Shown: positions 1 to 7,419, counted from the first letter of the stretch. The stretch is DNA of 7,624 nt from an uncultured Bdellovibrio sp. (GCF_946478835.1 NZ_CAMLDV010000164.1:1-7624); one strand, 5' to 3'. Numbers and translations: made by a program. Notes: generated by a model from the sequence alone, not told the origin.

Positions 1-345
1 CCGATTGCTGATAAAATCCTGGTCACTAGCGTCCTGGCCATGCTTTTGGCTCAAGGCAAAATCGACGCCTGGATGGTGATCATTATTCTGGCTCGAGACA
101 ACTTTATCGGAGGCATCCGCTCCGTTGCTGCGGCAGATCAAATCATTATTGCGGCCAAACCCGCTGGTAAATGGAAAACGGCGATGCAGATGGTGGCCAT
201 TCCCATTGTAATTATTGGAAATATGGACCCATATGTTCCGTATTTGGACAAAATTGGCTACGGCGTCTTGTGGATCAGCGTCATTTTGAGTATAACAAGC
301 GGTATTGAGTACTATTTAGGTTACCTTAAAAGTCGGAAGACTTAG
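1..345 (+). CDS. pgsA: CDP-diacylglycerol-glycerol-3-phosphate 3-phosphatidyltransferase, C-terminal part
   Basis: Partial gene: frame 1 is open from the first base to TAG at 343-345, giving 114 residues; the start lies outside the window. The family enzyme joins CDP-diacylglycerol and glycerol-3-phosphate to give phosphatidylglycerophosphate and CMP at the inner membrane, the committed step to phosphatidylglycerol and cardiolipin. The fragment opens with PIADK, which matches the end of the CDP-alcohol phosphotransferase motif DGx2ARx8Gx3Dx3D; the Asp at bases 10-12 would be the last motif aspartate. It continues with a membrane segment, ARDNFIGGIRSVAAA, a GKWKTAMQMVAI stretch typical of PgsA, and two more hydrophobic segments (roughly residues 61-73 and 86-100). 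A different CDP-alcohol transferase such as PssA is possible, but the RD..IGGIRS and GKWKT..QMVA blocks favour PgsA. The first motif residues are not visible, so catalytic integrity cannot be checked. Confidence 0.88.
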   Translation, partial: PIADKILVTSVLAMLLAQGKIDAWMVIIILARDNFIGGIRSVAAADQIIIAAKPAGKWKTAMQMVAIPIVIIGNMDPYVPYLDKIGYGVLWISVILSITSGIEYYLGYLKSRKT

Positions 346-357
346 GAACGTTTTTGT

Positions 358-498
358 ATGCTTATGTACCTTTCACCAAGCAACTGGTTTTTGATTTTCT
401 TAGCCTTTCTTTTGACCGGCTATTTAAAAATCGCGTCGGCTAAACCGACGAAACCTGTTTTCTTTGCAAGCTCTTCTTTCGCGCAAATTCTTCGTTAA
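358..498 (+). CDS. small hydrophobic protein, unknown function (candidate ORF)
   Basis: A 46-codon ORF, ATG at 358 to TAA at 496-498, that I do not recognise. Its start is 12 bases after the pgsA stop. An AGGA at 344-347, overlapping that stop, could serve as ribosome binding site, with a rather long 10-base spacing; a second in-frame ATG at 364 is further away. The product has one hydrophobic stretch (about residues 10-21, WFLIFLAFLLTG), then a basic, polar tail (KIASAKPTKPVFF) ending SSFAQILR. This would suit a single-span membrane peptide or an uncleaved signal-like sequence. The stop codon lies seven bases before the stem of a strong terminator, so the ORF fills the space between pgsA and the transcript end. 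No domain can be claimed, and it could be chance. Cotranscription with pgsA is inferred. Confidence 0.4.
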   Translation: MLMYLSPSNWFLIFLAFLLTGYLKIASAKPTKPVFFASSSFAQILR

Positions 499-504
499 TA
501 TTTA

Positions 505-535
505 AGGCGCTCCATTTCTGAAGCGCCTCTTTTTT
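505..535 (+). terminator. Rho-independent terminator after pgsA / small ORF
   Basis: Seven-base-pair stem AGGCGCT (505-511) with AGCGCCT (522-528), a 10-base loop, then a T-rich tail with six T at 530-535. This is a classical intrinsic terminator for plus-strand transcription. On the minus strand the same stem is followed only by TTAAATATT, a weak U tract, so it may also stop aceBA transcripts arriving from the aceA stop at 544, but less efficiently. It sits between two convergent transcription units, where a bidirectional terminator is expected. Confidence 0.88.
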
Positions 536-543
536 CAAAAAAT

Positions 544-1896
544 CTAATGCATTCTTGATTGAACTTCTTGCGCTTCGAGCGGCGGCGGCTGCGCTTGCAC
601 TTCTACTTGTGGATGGAATTGTTCTTCCGTAGAGCCCTTCAAAGCCCCCGTTGAAGCTTTTCCTTCCATCACCGTTTGCAGGACATGATCAAAGTATCCT
701 GTTCCCACTTCGGCCTGATGTTTCACCGCTGTGTAACCGTGATCAGCTGCTGCGAACTCTTTTTCTTGAAGCTTCACATAAGCACTCATGCCGTCTTGAA
801 CATACTGATGAGCTAGATCAAAAGTGTGATAGTTCACCAAGTGCCATCCCGCCAAAGTGATAAATTGAAACTTGTATCCCAATTTTCCAAGACGGTCTTG
901 GAACTCGGCGATCTCTTGATCACTTAAATGCATTTTCCAATTAAACGACGGCGAACAATTGTAAGCCAAAATTTTTCCCGGGAACTCTTTATGAATTTCG
1001 CGAGCGAAAGTTTCGGCCTCTTTCATATCAGGCTTGGAAGTTTCAAACCACAGCACATCGGCCCAACGAGCGTACGACAGTGCACGCGCGATCGCATAAT
1101 CAAGACCGCCGCGAATGACGTAGTAACCCTCAGGAGTTCTTTCTCCCGTGAGAAACGGACGATCCACGGGATCAATATCTGAAGTCATCAGAGTCGCACT
1201 CAAGGCGTCTGTTCTTGCGACGATCACCGTCGGCACATCTAATACATCGGCAGCCAATCGCGCGGCTTGTAACGTGCGGATAAAGTTGCTCGTTGGAACA
1301 AGAACTTTTCCGGCCAAGTGCCCGCATTTTTTTTCAGCTGCCAACTGATCTTCGAAATGAACTCCCGAAGCTCCGGCTTCGATCATCGATTTCATCAATT
1401 CAAAAGCATGCAATGGGCCACCGAATCCCGCTTCAGCATCGGCAATAATCGGCGCGTACCAATAAAGACCTTTCAAATCTTTTCCGGATCGATTGGCGAT
1501 TTGATCAGCGCGCATAAAAGCGTTGTTGATTCGCTTCACCAAAGAAGGAACGGAGTTTGAAGGATACAAGCTTTGGTCAGGATAAGTTTGTCCAGAGAGA
1601 TTTGCATCCGCGGCGACTTGCCATCCGCTTAAATAGATCGACTGCAAACCTGCTTTCACCATTTGCACAGCCTGCCCCCCCGTCATTGCGCCAAAGGTGC
1701 TCAAATATCCGGGACTCGTTAATCCTTTCCACAAACGACCGGCGCCCATTTCTGCCAAAGTGTATTTGACGGGCACGCTGGTGCGAAGTTTCACAACATC
1801 CATAGCCGAGTAGTTTCTTTGAATTCCAGCCCAACGTTTATCGGTGGTCCAATTGAATTCGAGCTGTCGCGCTTGAAGCTCCGGATTTAAAATCAT
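544..1896 (-). CDS. aceA: isocitrate lyase
   Basis: Isocitrate lyase, first enzyme of the glyoxylate shunt: cytoplasmic, Mg-dependent cleavage of isocitrate to glyoxylate and succinate. The 450-residue protein carries the family signatures in order: [10 protein letters not shown] (90-99), the metal-site block [10 protein letters not shown] (151-160), GVHFEDQ (178-184), the catalytic loop KKCGH (189-193) with C191 as active-site cysteine, VARTDA (226-231), FETS (284-287), and NCSPSFNW (313-320). All key residues I can place are present. The start at 1896 is strongly supported by AAGGAG six bases upstream, inside the end of aceB, so translation is probably coupled to aceB. The core ends near STEEQF (422-427), close to the ~434-residue E. 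coli enzyme; about 23 further residues (Q-, P- and E-rich) form a tail. It is the last gene of the aceBA pair; no aceK follows before convergent pgsA. Confidence 0.97.
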   Translation of the reverse strand: MILNPELQARQLEFNWTTDKRWAGIQRNYSAMDVVKLRTSVPVKYTLAEMGAGRLWKGLTSPGYLSTFGAMTGGQAVQMVKAGLQSIYLSGWQVAADANLSGQTYPDQSLYPSNSVPSLVKRINNAFMRADQIANRSGKDLKGLYWYAPIIADAEAGFGGPLHAFELMKSMIEAGASGVHFEDQLAAEKKCGHLAGKVLVPTSNFIRTLQAARLAADVLDVPTVIVARTDALSATLMTSDIDPVDRPFLTGERTPEGYYVIRGGLDYAIARALSYARWADVLWFETSKPDMKEAETFAREIHKEFPGKILAYNCSPSFNWKMHLSDQEIAEFQDRLGKLGYKFQFITLAGWHLVNYHTFDLAHQYVQDGMSAYVKLQEKEFAAADHGYTAVKHQAEVGTGYFDHVLQTVMEGKASTGALKGSTEEQFHPQVEVQAQPPPLEAQEVQSRMH

Positions 1897-3463
1897 TGTA
1901 TTCTCCTTTATTTTCTATTTGGTTTAAAATTTCATAAGCGATCGTTGTGAAGAACTCCGGAAACTGCTCCGTGAGAATCAAAGAATTAAGAAAATTTGTC
2001 GCACGGTCCAGATGCGGAAGATTTTCTGGAATCAACTTCTTCACTTCATCGATTAAAATTTCCTGATACAGTTCCGGCGTGAAAACTCGTCCATCAGAAA
2101 GTGTCACGGCGTGATGGAGCCATTGCCACAGCTGACTGCGAGAGATCTCTGCCGTTGCGGCATCTTCCATCAGATTGTGTAAAGCCGCTGCACCAACGCC
2201 TGAAAGCCAGCGATCAAAATAAAGCAGACTGACATTGATATTTGTTCGGACTCCTTCTTCAGTAATCTTTCCTTCTGCAGAAGGCATTCTTAGCAAATCA
2301 CTATCCGTGACTTTCCCCGGAGGAATCATGGATTTTTGATGAGGGCCTTTGGCAAGAGCGCGATTGAGCTCTTCTTCCGCAATAGGAATAAGATCTGGAT
2401 GCGCGACCCAGGTGCCATCAAAGCCAAGACACGCTTCTCGGAATTTATCTTGCGCGACCTTCATCATCGCTTTGCTATTGAGTTCAGGATCTTTTCTATT
2501 AGGAATAAACGCCGCCATGCCACCAATAGCATGGGCATCACGGCGGTGGCAGGTTTGCACCAGGAGCTGACAATAAGATTCCATCATAGGAATGGCCATT
2601 GTCACCTGCGCGCGGTCCGGAAAAATCAAATCACTATTAAAGTTAAATTTTTTGATGATGCTAAAAATATAATCCCAGCGGCCGGCATTTAAGCCCGAAG
2701 CATGATCTTTCAGAACGTAAAGAATTTCGTCCATCTCAAACGCAGCCGTGATGGTTTCAATCAACACCGTGGCACGAATGGTTCCGCGAGGAATTTTTAA
2801 ACGGTCTTGGGTGAAATTAAAAACATCGTTCCACCACGCAGCCTCTTCGTGATTTTCTAATTTGGGCAAATAAAAATACGGACCGGTATTTCGCTTTAAA
2901 AGTTCATGAGCGTTGTGGAAAAAGTAAAGACCGAAATCAAAAAGCGAAGCGGAAATCGGTTCACCGCGAATTTGAAAATTCCGTTCTTCCAAATGAAGAC
3001 CGCGCGGGCGCACAAGAAGTGTGGCCGTTTTTTCGTTCAAGGAATATTTCTTACCGTCTTCACTTTCGTACGTGAGCGTGTGACGTACCGCTTTTTTTAA
3101 TGAATCTTGCGCAAGTAAAACGTTACTCCACATCGGAGAAAGTGAATCCTCTATATCCGCCATAAAAACTTTGGCTTTGGAATTAAGGGCGTTGATCATC
3201 ATCTTCGGCTCTGCGGGGCCCGTGATTTCCACACGGCGATCTTGAAGATCTGCAGGGGCCTTTGCCACTGTCCACGCCGCTTGGCGAATGCTTAAAGTTT
3301 CTGCGGGAAAGCGGGGCTTCTGTCCCTGGGCGAATTGCTGCGCCTGAGTCCGACGTCGCAAAAGAAGATTGCGACGAAGATTGTCGAATTTTTCATGAAG
3401 AGAGATTAAAAACTCAGCGGCATCAGGCGTAATGATCTCAGTTTTTATTTTTGGTTCGTTCAT
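1838..3463 (-). CDS. aceB: malate synthase A
   Basis: Malate synthase of the A type, second enzyme of the glyoxylate shunt: condenses glyoxylate with acetyl-CoA to malate and CoA. The 541 residues are close to the ~533 of the E. coli enzyme. Visible signatures are [11 protein letters not shown] (100-110), VRPRGLHL (151-158) around the catalytic arginine region, [16 protein letters not shown] (196-211), [14 protein letters not shown] (234-247), [12 protein letters not shown] (257-268), [12 protein letters not shown] (311-322), [10 protein letters not shown] (347-356), and [18 protein letters not shown] (431-448), with D434 as the expected catalytic aspartate. The start at 3463 has AAGGAG (3471-3476) with seven bases of spacing. 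After the conserved FTTIAYEIL (505-513) the protein runs on for some 28 residues; the last 18 are encoded in the 59-nt overlap with aceA. It is the first gene of the operon, so its promoter should lie in 3464-3620. Confidence 0.96.
   Translation of the reverse strand: MNEPKIKTEIITPDAAEFLISLHEKFDNLRRNLLLRRRTQAQQFAQGQKPRFPAETLSIRQAAWTVAKAPADLQDRRVEITGPAEPKMMINALNSKAKVFMADIEDSLSPMWSNVLLAQDSLKKAVRHTLTYESEDGKKYSLNEKTATLLVRPRGLHLEERNFQIRGEPISASLFDFGLYFFHNAHELLKRNTGPYFYLPKLENHEEAAWWNDVFNFTQDRLKIPRGTIRATVLIETITAAFEMDEILYVLKDHASGLNAGRWDYIFSIIKKFNFNSDLIFPDRAQVTMAIPMMESYCQLLVQTCHRRDAHAIGGMAAFIPNRKDPELNSKAMMKVAQDKFREACLGFDGTWVAHPDLIPIAEEELNRALAKGPHQKSMIPPGKVTDSDLLRMPSAEGKITEEGVRTNINVSLLYFDRWLSGVGAAALHNLMEDAATAEISRSQLWQWLHHAVTLSDGRVFTPELYQEILIDEVKKLIPENLPHLDRATNFLNSLILTEQFPEFFTTIAYEILNQIENKGEYNDFKSGASSATARIQLDHR
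1903..1908 (-). promoter_or_regulatory. aceA ribosome binding site inside aceB
   Basis: On the minus strand AAGGAG lies six bases before the aceA ATG. The same bases are read in the aceB frame within its Lys-Gly-Glu codons. This fixes the aceA start at 1896 and shows that the two genes overlap by design, not by a mis-called start. Confidence 0.85.
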
Positions 3464-3502
3464 GGCGACACTCCTTGACTAGCAATAAGAGTGTCTTTAG
3501 AG

Positions 3503-3530
3503 GCAAGTAATCGACAAGTGACGATCTTGC
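3503..3530. repeat. interrupted dyad upstream of aceB (possible operator or leader hairpin)
   Basis: Plus-strand arms GCAAG-ta-ATCG (3503-3513) and CGATCTTGC (3522-3530) are complementary over nine base pairs, with a 2-base TA bulge and an 8-base centre. It lies 40-67 bases upstream of the aceB ATG, where a regulator of the glyoxylate shunt could bind or where the mRNA leader could fold. I cannot identify a regulator or a convincing -35/-10 pair here, so the role is open. Confidence 0.4.
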
Positions 3531-3579
3531 AATTTCCGCTCTAGTGACTTTGAGATAAAGTTTTAACTTCGAAGCTTTT

Positions 3580-3611
3580 GCTCTAACAGTGCCGACGGAC
3601 ACTGCTAGAGC
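3580..3611 (-). terminator. strong hairpin after emrB; possible terminator or processing stem
   Basis: Minus-strand RNA can form a 12-bp stem, GCUCUAGCAGUG with CACUGUUAGAGC, closed by an 8-base loop, starting ten bases after the emrB stop. One pair is G-U in minus-strand RNA and would be an A-C mismatch in plus-strand RNA, which suggests that it functions in the minus-strand transcript. No U run follows it in that direction (AAAAGCUUCG comes next), so it is not a textbook intrinsic terminator. Four T follow it on the plus strand, but no plus-strand gene precedes it. It may end the efflux operon transcript together with Rho, protect its 3' end, or be a leader element of aceBA. Confidence 0.5.
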
Positions 3612-3620
3612 TTTTAAGAA

Positions 3621-5180
3621 TTAGTGAGCGTCAACAACCTTGTTGGTTTTTTCTTTGAAGCGCAACAAATAGAGCGGAATGAATGAGATCGCAAAAATAA
3701 TCATCATCAAGAACATAAGCTGTTTAAAACTCAGCATGAAAACTTGATTTTGAATTCGTCCATAAAGACTTTTTAGTGCTGCCTCATTGCCGCTTGCCAT
3801 GCCTAGACCATCGCTCATTTTTTGCGTCAAACCATTCGCTGATGAGTAATAAGCACTCTGCGCATTGGAGTTTAAGAGCGACACTTTCGTCGAGAGATCC
3901 AAGTAATTCTGATGACTGTTTTTATTCAACATCGTGCCAATCAAGGCAATACCAATACTGCCTCCGATTTGACGAGCGAGATTTAACAAACCAGAAACTT
4001 GTCCCATCTCAATGCCTTTAAACTGACTCAAGATCGATGAATTGATTGGAACAAACAAGAACGCCATTCCAAATCCACGCACGAAGAGCATTCTTAAGAT
4101 TTCACCTTTTGAAGACAGAGGAGAAAGAAGTGTCATTAAATACAAACACACTTCTAAAGACAGAAGCCCCACAAAGATCAACCACTTCGGATTGGTCCCT
4201 TTGTACATTCGTTGTCCCACCCAAGGCATTACGGCCACTGTGAGCAACGATCCCGGAATAAAGAGCATCCCTGTTTGAGTGGCGTCGAAATGCAAAGTTC
4301 GCGCAACATAGATCGGTAGAATAAAGACCACTCCATATAGGAAAAATCCCACCATACCCATTAACAGAACGCCATTGCTCACAATAGGTTTTAAGAACAA
4401 GCGCACGTCGATGATTGGATTTTTCACTTTCGTTTCCCACCAAACAAAAAGCGGCAAACTGACCGTGGCAACAACCGTATTGAACAAAATTAATTTTGAG
4501 GCAAACCAGTCTTCAGATTCACCACGTTCAAGAACATATTGAAGACAACCAATTCCCAGAACCAGGAACGTCAAACCCCAAATATCCAACTCGTGTTTTT
4601 CTTCCTTGTGAGCCGGATCTTTCTCGCGATCAAAGATCACCATCGCGCCAACGAAGAACGCTAGTAAACCTAATGGCAAGTTGATGTTAAAGATCGATCT
4701 CCAACCGAAAGTGTCTGTGAGATAACCACCCAAAGTCGGTCCCAGCGTTGGACCGATCATCACGCTCATCCCGAAGATCGCACCGGCGATACCGGCTTTC
4801 TCTTTTGGGAATTGCTCATAGATCAATGTTTGTGACGTTGGAAGAAGAGCTCCTCCGGCAAGACCTTGCAAAATACGAAAGACCGTGAGAGTCGCAAGAT
4901 TTGGAGCCAGTCCGCAAGCCACCGATGTCGCTGTAAATAACAAGATACAACCGAGATAATACGTTCTGCGCCCAATGCGCTCACCCAGCCATGCTGAAAC
5001 GGGAAGGACAATGGCATTGGCGATGGCGTATCCTGTGATTACCATACTGATGTCCTCTAAGGTCGCCCCTAGATTTCCCATCATGGATGGCAATGCCACG
5101 TTGACGATCGAGGCGTCGATGATCTCTAAAAGAGAAGCCATCACCGCCACGACGACTATGAGAACACCTTCCTTTTTCAT
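3621..5180 (-). CDS. emrB: EmrB-like drug:H+ antiporter, MFS DHA2 family (14 membrane segments)
   Basis: Inner-membrane pump subunit of a tripartite drug exporter, driven by the proton gradient. Length is 519 residues, against about 512 for E. coli EmrB. DHA2 and MFS motifs are clear: IDASIVNVALP (21-31, motif D1 with D22), LGERIGRR (65-72, motif A), RILQGLAGGALLP (102-114, motif B), GMSVMIGPTLGPTLGG (137-152, antiporter motif C), then GWRSIFNINLPLG (159-171). A soluble, charged loop near 184-199 separates the halves, and GQVSGLLNLARQIGGS (393-408) with a polar loop near 420-478 precedes the last membrane segment. Start at 5180 has AAGGA (5185-5189) with 4-base spacing; the emrA stop lies only 7 bp before the ATG. 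Sequence alone does not tell the substrate; hydrophobic drugs, uncouplers or fatty-acid-like compounds are usual for the family. A lincomycin- or polyol-type DHA2 exporter is the alternative, but emrA and tolC as partners favour EmrB. Confidence 0.93.
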   Translation of the reverse strand: MKKEGVLIVVVAVMASLLEIIDASIVNVALPSMMGNLGATLEDISMVITGYAIANAIVLPVSAWLGERIGRRTYYLGCILLFTATSVACGLAPNLATLTVFRILQGLAGGALLPTSQTLIYEQFPKEKAGIAGAIFGMSVMIGPTLGPTLGGYLTDTFGWRSIFNINLPLGLLAFFVGAMVIFDREKDPAHKEEKHELDIWGLTFLVLGIGCLQYVLERGESEDWFASKLILFNTVVATVSLPLFVWWETKVKNPIIDVRLFLKPIVSNGVLLMGMVGFFLYGVVFILPIYVARTLHFDATQTGMLFIPGSLLTVAVMPWVGQRMYKGTNPKWLIFVGLLSLEVCLYLMTLLSPLSSKGEILRMLFVRGFGMAFLFVPINSSILSQFKGIEMGQVSGLLNLARQIGGSIGIALIGTMLNKNSHQNYLDLSTKVSLLNSNAQSAYYSSANGLTQKMSDGLGMASGNEAALKSLYGRIQNQVFMLSFKQLMFLMMIIFAISFIPLYLLRFKEKTNKVVDAH

Positions 5181-5187
5181 AAAATCC

Positions 5188-6036
5188 TTAGTGTTTGTGA
5201 ACTTTCACAAACGCGGAAAGTCCCGCCTTCAAGGCTTCGATTTCTTCTTCAGAAACGTTGGCAAATTTGATTTTTACAGGAACGCGCTGAACGACCTTCG
5301 TGAAGTTTCCAGTGGCATTGTCCGGAGGAAGCAAGGTGAATGTCGCACCCGTTGCAGAGCTGATAGACTCAACAATACCTTCAAAACTTTTTCCAGAAAT
5401 CGCATCGACATCGATGTTAACTTTCTTACCTGGCTGAATGCCTTCGATTTCCGTTTCTTTAAAGTTCGCTGTCACCCAACGTTCACCGGCATCAACAAAA
5501 CCGATTAAAGGAACACCTGGAGCCGCAAGCTGTCCTACTTCGACCGCTTTCTTAGCGATAAAACCATCGGAAGGTGCTTTGATATGGGTATTTTCATAGT
5601 TCAATTCAGCCTGCGCCACTTGTGCCGACAACGCTTCAAACTTAGCTTTCACTTCAGCCGCAGTAGTTGTCGTCGTGTCGTATTGCTGTTGAGAAACAAC
5701 GCCTTTAGAGAACAACTCCGCAATACGTTTTAAATTTTTCTCGGCATCACGCTTACGCGCTTCCAAAGAAGACAACTCACCCTTCATTTGACGAAGAGTG
5801 TTTTGATAATCACGATCATCGATCTCGACCATCAAGTCCCCTTTTTTCACTTTCATACCTTCAGCGATATGCACGGCCTTTACGTATCCACCCACCTTCG
5901 CTGCGACCATCACAGAGTGCGCTTCAACTTGCGCATTGTCTGTTGTCACATACATAAGATGTTCATAAAGGAAATAAATCCCAATAAGAGCTGCAAGAAC
6001 TCCCACACCTGACAATATCTTTTTCTTTTTATTCAT
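5188..6036 (-). CDS. emrA: EmrA-like periplasmic adaptor (membrane fusion protein, HlyD family)
   Basis: Adaptor that links the inner-membrane pump to the outer-membrane channel. Residues 1-6 are basic, 7-24 form the single N-terminal membrane anchor, and the rest is periplasmic. The order is typical: TDNAQVEAHSVMVAAKVGG (32-50) with the first lipoyl half, an alpha-helical hairpin (about 76-147, containing SQQQYD at 115-120), the second lipoyl half HIKAPSDGFIAKKAVEVGQ (151-169), then the beta-barrel with WVTANFKETEIEGIQPG (187-203), and the EmrA-type LLPPDNATGNFTKVVQRVPV (235-254). At 282 residues it is much shorter than E. coli EmrA (about 390), mainly because the coiled-coil hairpin is short. 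A run of five Thr (121-125) lies in the hairpin. Start at 6036 has AAGGA (6045-6049) overlapping the tolC stop, eight bases of spacing. It sits between tolC and emrB in one operon. Confidence 0.92.
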   Translation of the reverse strand: MNKKKKILSGVGVLAALIGIYFLYEHLMYVTTDNAQVEAHSVMVAAKVGGYVKAVHIAEGMKVKKGDLMVEIDDRDYQNTLRQMKGELSSLEARKRDAEKNLKRIAELFSKGVVSQQQYDTTTTTAAEVKAKFEALSAQVAQAELNYENTHIKAPSDGFIAKKAVEVGQLAAPGVPLIGFVDAGERWVTANFKETEIEGIQPGKKVNIDVDAISGKSFEGIVESISSATGATFTLLPPDNATGNFTKVVQRVPVKIKFANVSEEEIEALKAGLSAFVKVHKH

Positions 6037-6047
6037 TTTCCCAATCC

Positions 6048-7370
6048 TTAATTAAACTGAACTAATTTTTGACCAGTGCTGAGCTCAAGATTCACGATGG
6101 CTTCAATGGCCCCGATTTGAGCATTCACGGCACCCGCTTTGGCACGATAAAGTTCCGCTTCGGCGTCAAGAACGTCTGTGTTTGTTCTTGCTCCGACCTT
6201 TTGACCTTCTCGCGACAGACGCACACTCTCTTCGGCTTTCACGATGTCGTTCAAGCGTGCTTCATAAACAGAGATATAATAAACGTATTTTCTTTTCCAG
6301 AAATCAAAGTCGCGTTTAGCCTTAAGTTCGGCCTGACGTAAGGTCTTCTCAGCTTGATACTTTTGCTCGATACTTTGTTTTGAGCGCGAGATCGAAGTCA
6401 TCCCGTCAAAGAGATTCCAAGTCAGACTCACACCATATTGGTAGGCATCTCTAAAGTTATCGTAATCATCAAAACGATCATTGCGATTGTTGTAGTATTG
6501 ATACTGACCGATCAAAGCAATGCGAGGAACCCAATATTTTTCAGCGGAGTCTTCCTGATGACGGAAGCCTTCCGCCTTTTGGCGCAAAGATTCCAGATCC
6601 TTGCGTTCTTCCATTTTAAATTCTTTGAGGTTCGCAACGAGATCCGCTTTAAGACGAGGAAGTGCGCCATCCACTTCAGCCGCATCTGCGTCTTGCCCCA
6701 AGGATTCGCTAAGACGTGCGCGAGCGACTTCGACATTGTCTGTCGCATTGAGAAGTTCTGATTGAGCTTCACTCATTTGCACTTCCACGCGAAGCACATC
6801 ATAGTTTGTCGAAGAGCCGACCTTTTTAAAAAGACGAACGTCTTTAAGATGATCTTCCAAGGCACGCACGTTTTGTTCAGCAACGGCTTTAAGTTCTTTT
6901 GCGGCCACAGCCTTATAAAAAAGAACTGTGACTTCACGCTCTACCGTGAAACGAGTCCAATCGTAATCGCTTTTTGCGGAGTCTTCAAACGCGCTGGAAC
7001 TCAAATATCTATTTGTGCTGGAGAAGCCATCAAAGATCGACCACTGCGCTGTCAAATAAAGATTTGTCGTCGGCACCACTTGCGGAATCGACAGCGGAGC
7101 TCCGCCCAGATTCACGTCCACCAACGCATATTTTTTATCAAAGAGATACGTCGCATTAGCAGATAACGTCGGTAAAAATCCAGAGTAAGACTCTGTCTTT
7201 TTCCAACTGGTTTCTCTGTATTGTGATTCGGATCTTTGAACTTTAGGAGAATTATTGAGGGCCTCTTGCAGTGCCTCATTCAGTCTCAAGACTTCAGCCT
7301 GAGCCTGAATGGAGGCGAGAGCGACGAAGCTACTAACGAACAGCTTGCTACACTTCATAATGGGATTCAT
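6048..7370 (-). CDS. TolC-family outer-membrane efflux protein
   Basis: Outer-membrane channel of the tripartite pump, 440 residues from the chosen ATG at 7370. That start gives a clear signal peptide (residues 1-25: a basic residue at 6, a hydrophobic core FVSSFVALASI, and QAQA before a cut at E26) and has AGGTGG upstream (7374-7379, three bases of spacing, or six counted from AGG). An in-frame ATG at 7358 is the other choice; a longer frame to 7439 is not credible because it would run through the promoter. The mature protein shows the internal duplication of the family: beta-strand turns WSIFDGFS (110-117) and WNLFDGMT (318-325), and helix-entry motifs VGSSTNYDVL (184-193) and VGARTNTDVL (392-401), joined by long Ala/Glu/Lys-rich helices. 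It is the first gene of the operon, so the pump probably has its own dedicated channel. Efflux of drugs is inferred from the neighbours. Confidence 0.93.
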   Translation of the reverse strand: MNPIMKCSKLFVSSFVALASIQAQAEVLRLNEALQEALNNSPKVQRSESQYRETSWKKTESYSGFLPTLSANATYLFDKKYALVDVNLGGAPLSIPQVVPTTNLYLTAQWSIFDGFSSTNRYLSSSAFEDSAKSDYDWTRFTVEREVTVLFYKAVAAKELKAVAEQNVRALEDHLKDVRLFKKVGSSTNYDVLRVEVQMSEAQSELLNATDNVEVARARLSESLGQDADAAEVDGALPRLKADLVANLKEFKMEERKDLESLRQKAEGFRHQEDSAEKYWVPRIALIGQYQYYNNRNDRFDDYDNFRDAYQYGVSLTWNLFDGMTSISRSKQSIEQKYQAEKTLRQAELKAKRDFDFWKRKYVYYISVYEARLNDIVKAEESVRLSREGQKVGARTNTDVLDAEAELYRAKAGAVNAQIGAIEAIVNLELSTGQKLVQFN

Positions 7371-7390
7371 ACGCCACCTAATCTTGAAAT

Positions 7391-7419
7391 GTTTTAACCG
7401 AAAACCGTTTGCGATGCAA
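7391..7419 (-). promoter_or_regulatory. candidate sigma-70-type promoter of the tolC-emrA-emrB operon
   Basis: On the minus strand TTGCAT (7414-7419) is followed, after exactly 17 bases, by TAAAAC (7391-7396). The match to consensus is moderate (3 of 6 and 4 of 6). Transcription would begin near 7384, leaving a short leader of about 14 bases that includes the AGGTGG ribosome binding site. The promoter is embedded in the two inverted repeats, which suits repression by steric blocking. Confidence 0.45.

Noticed and set aside
2336..2692. 118-codon plus-strand ORF inside aceB.
   Set aside because: Antisense to conserved malate synthase codons, with no sign of its own start signals.
3558..3569. 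Short inverted repeat AAGTT-tt-AACTT downstream of emrB.
   Set aside because: Five AT-rich pairs around two bases are weak and likely by chance; a 2-base loop cannot fold well in RNA.
3464..3579. A sigma-70 promoter for aceBA (for example TTGCAA followed by TTACTT).
   Set aside because: No -35/-10 pair in the gap matches well enough with good spacing to report as a feature.
4975..5508. 177-codon plus-strand ORF antisense to the emrB/emrA junction.
   Set aside because: It lies wholly opposite two well-supported genes, has no ribosome binding site that I can see, and its product resembles no family; treated as a shadow frame.
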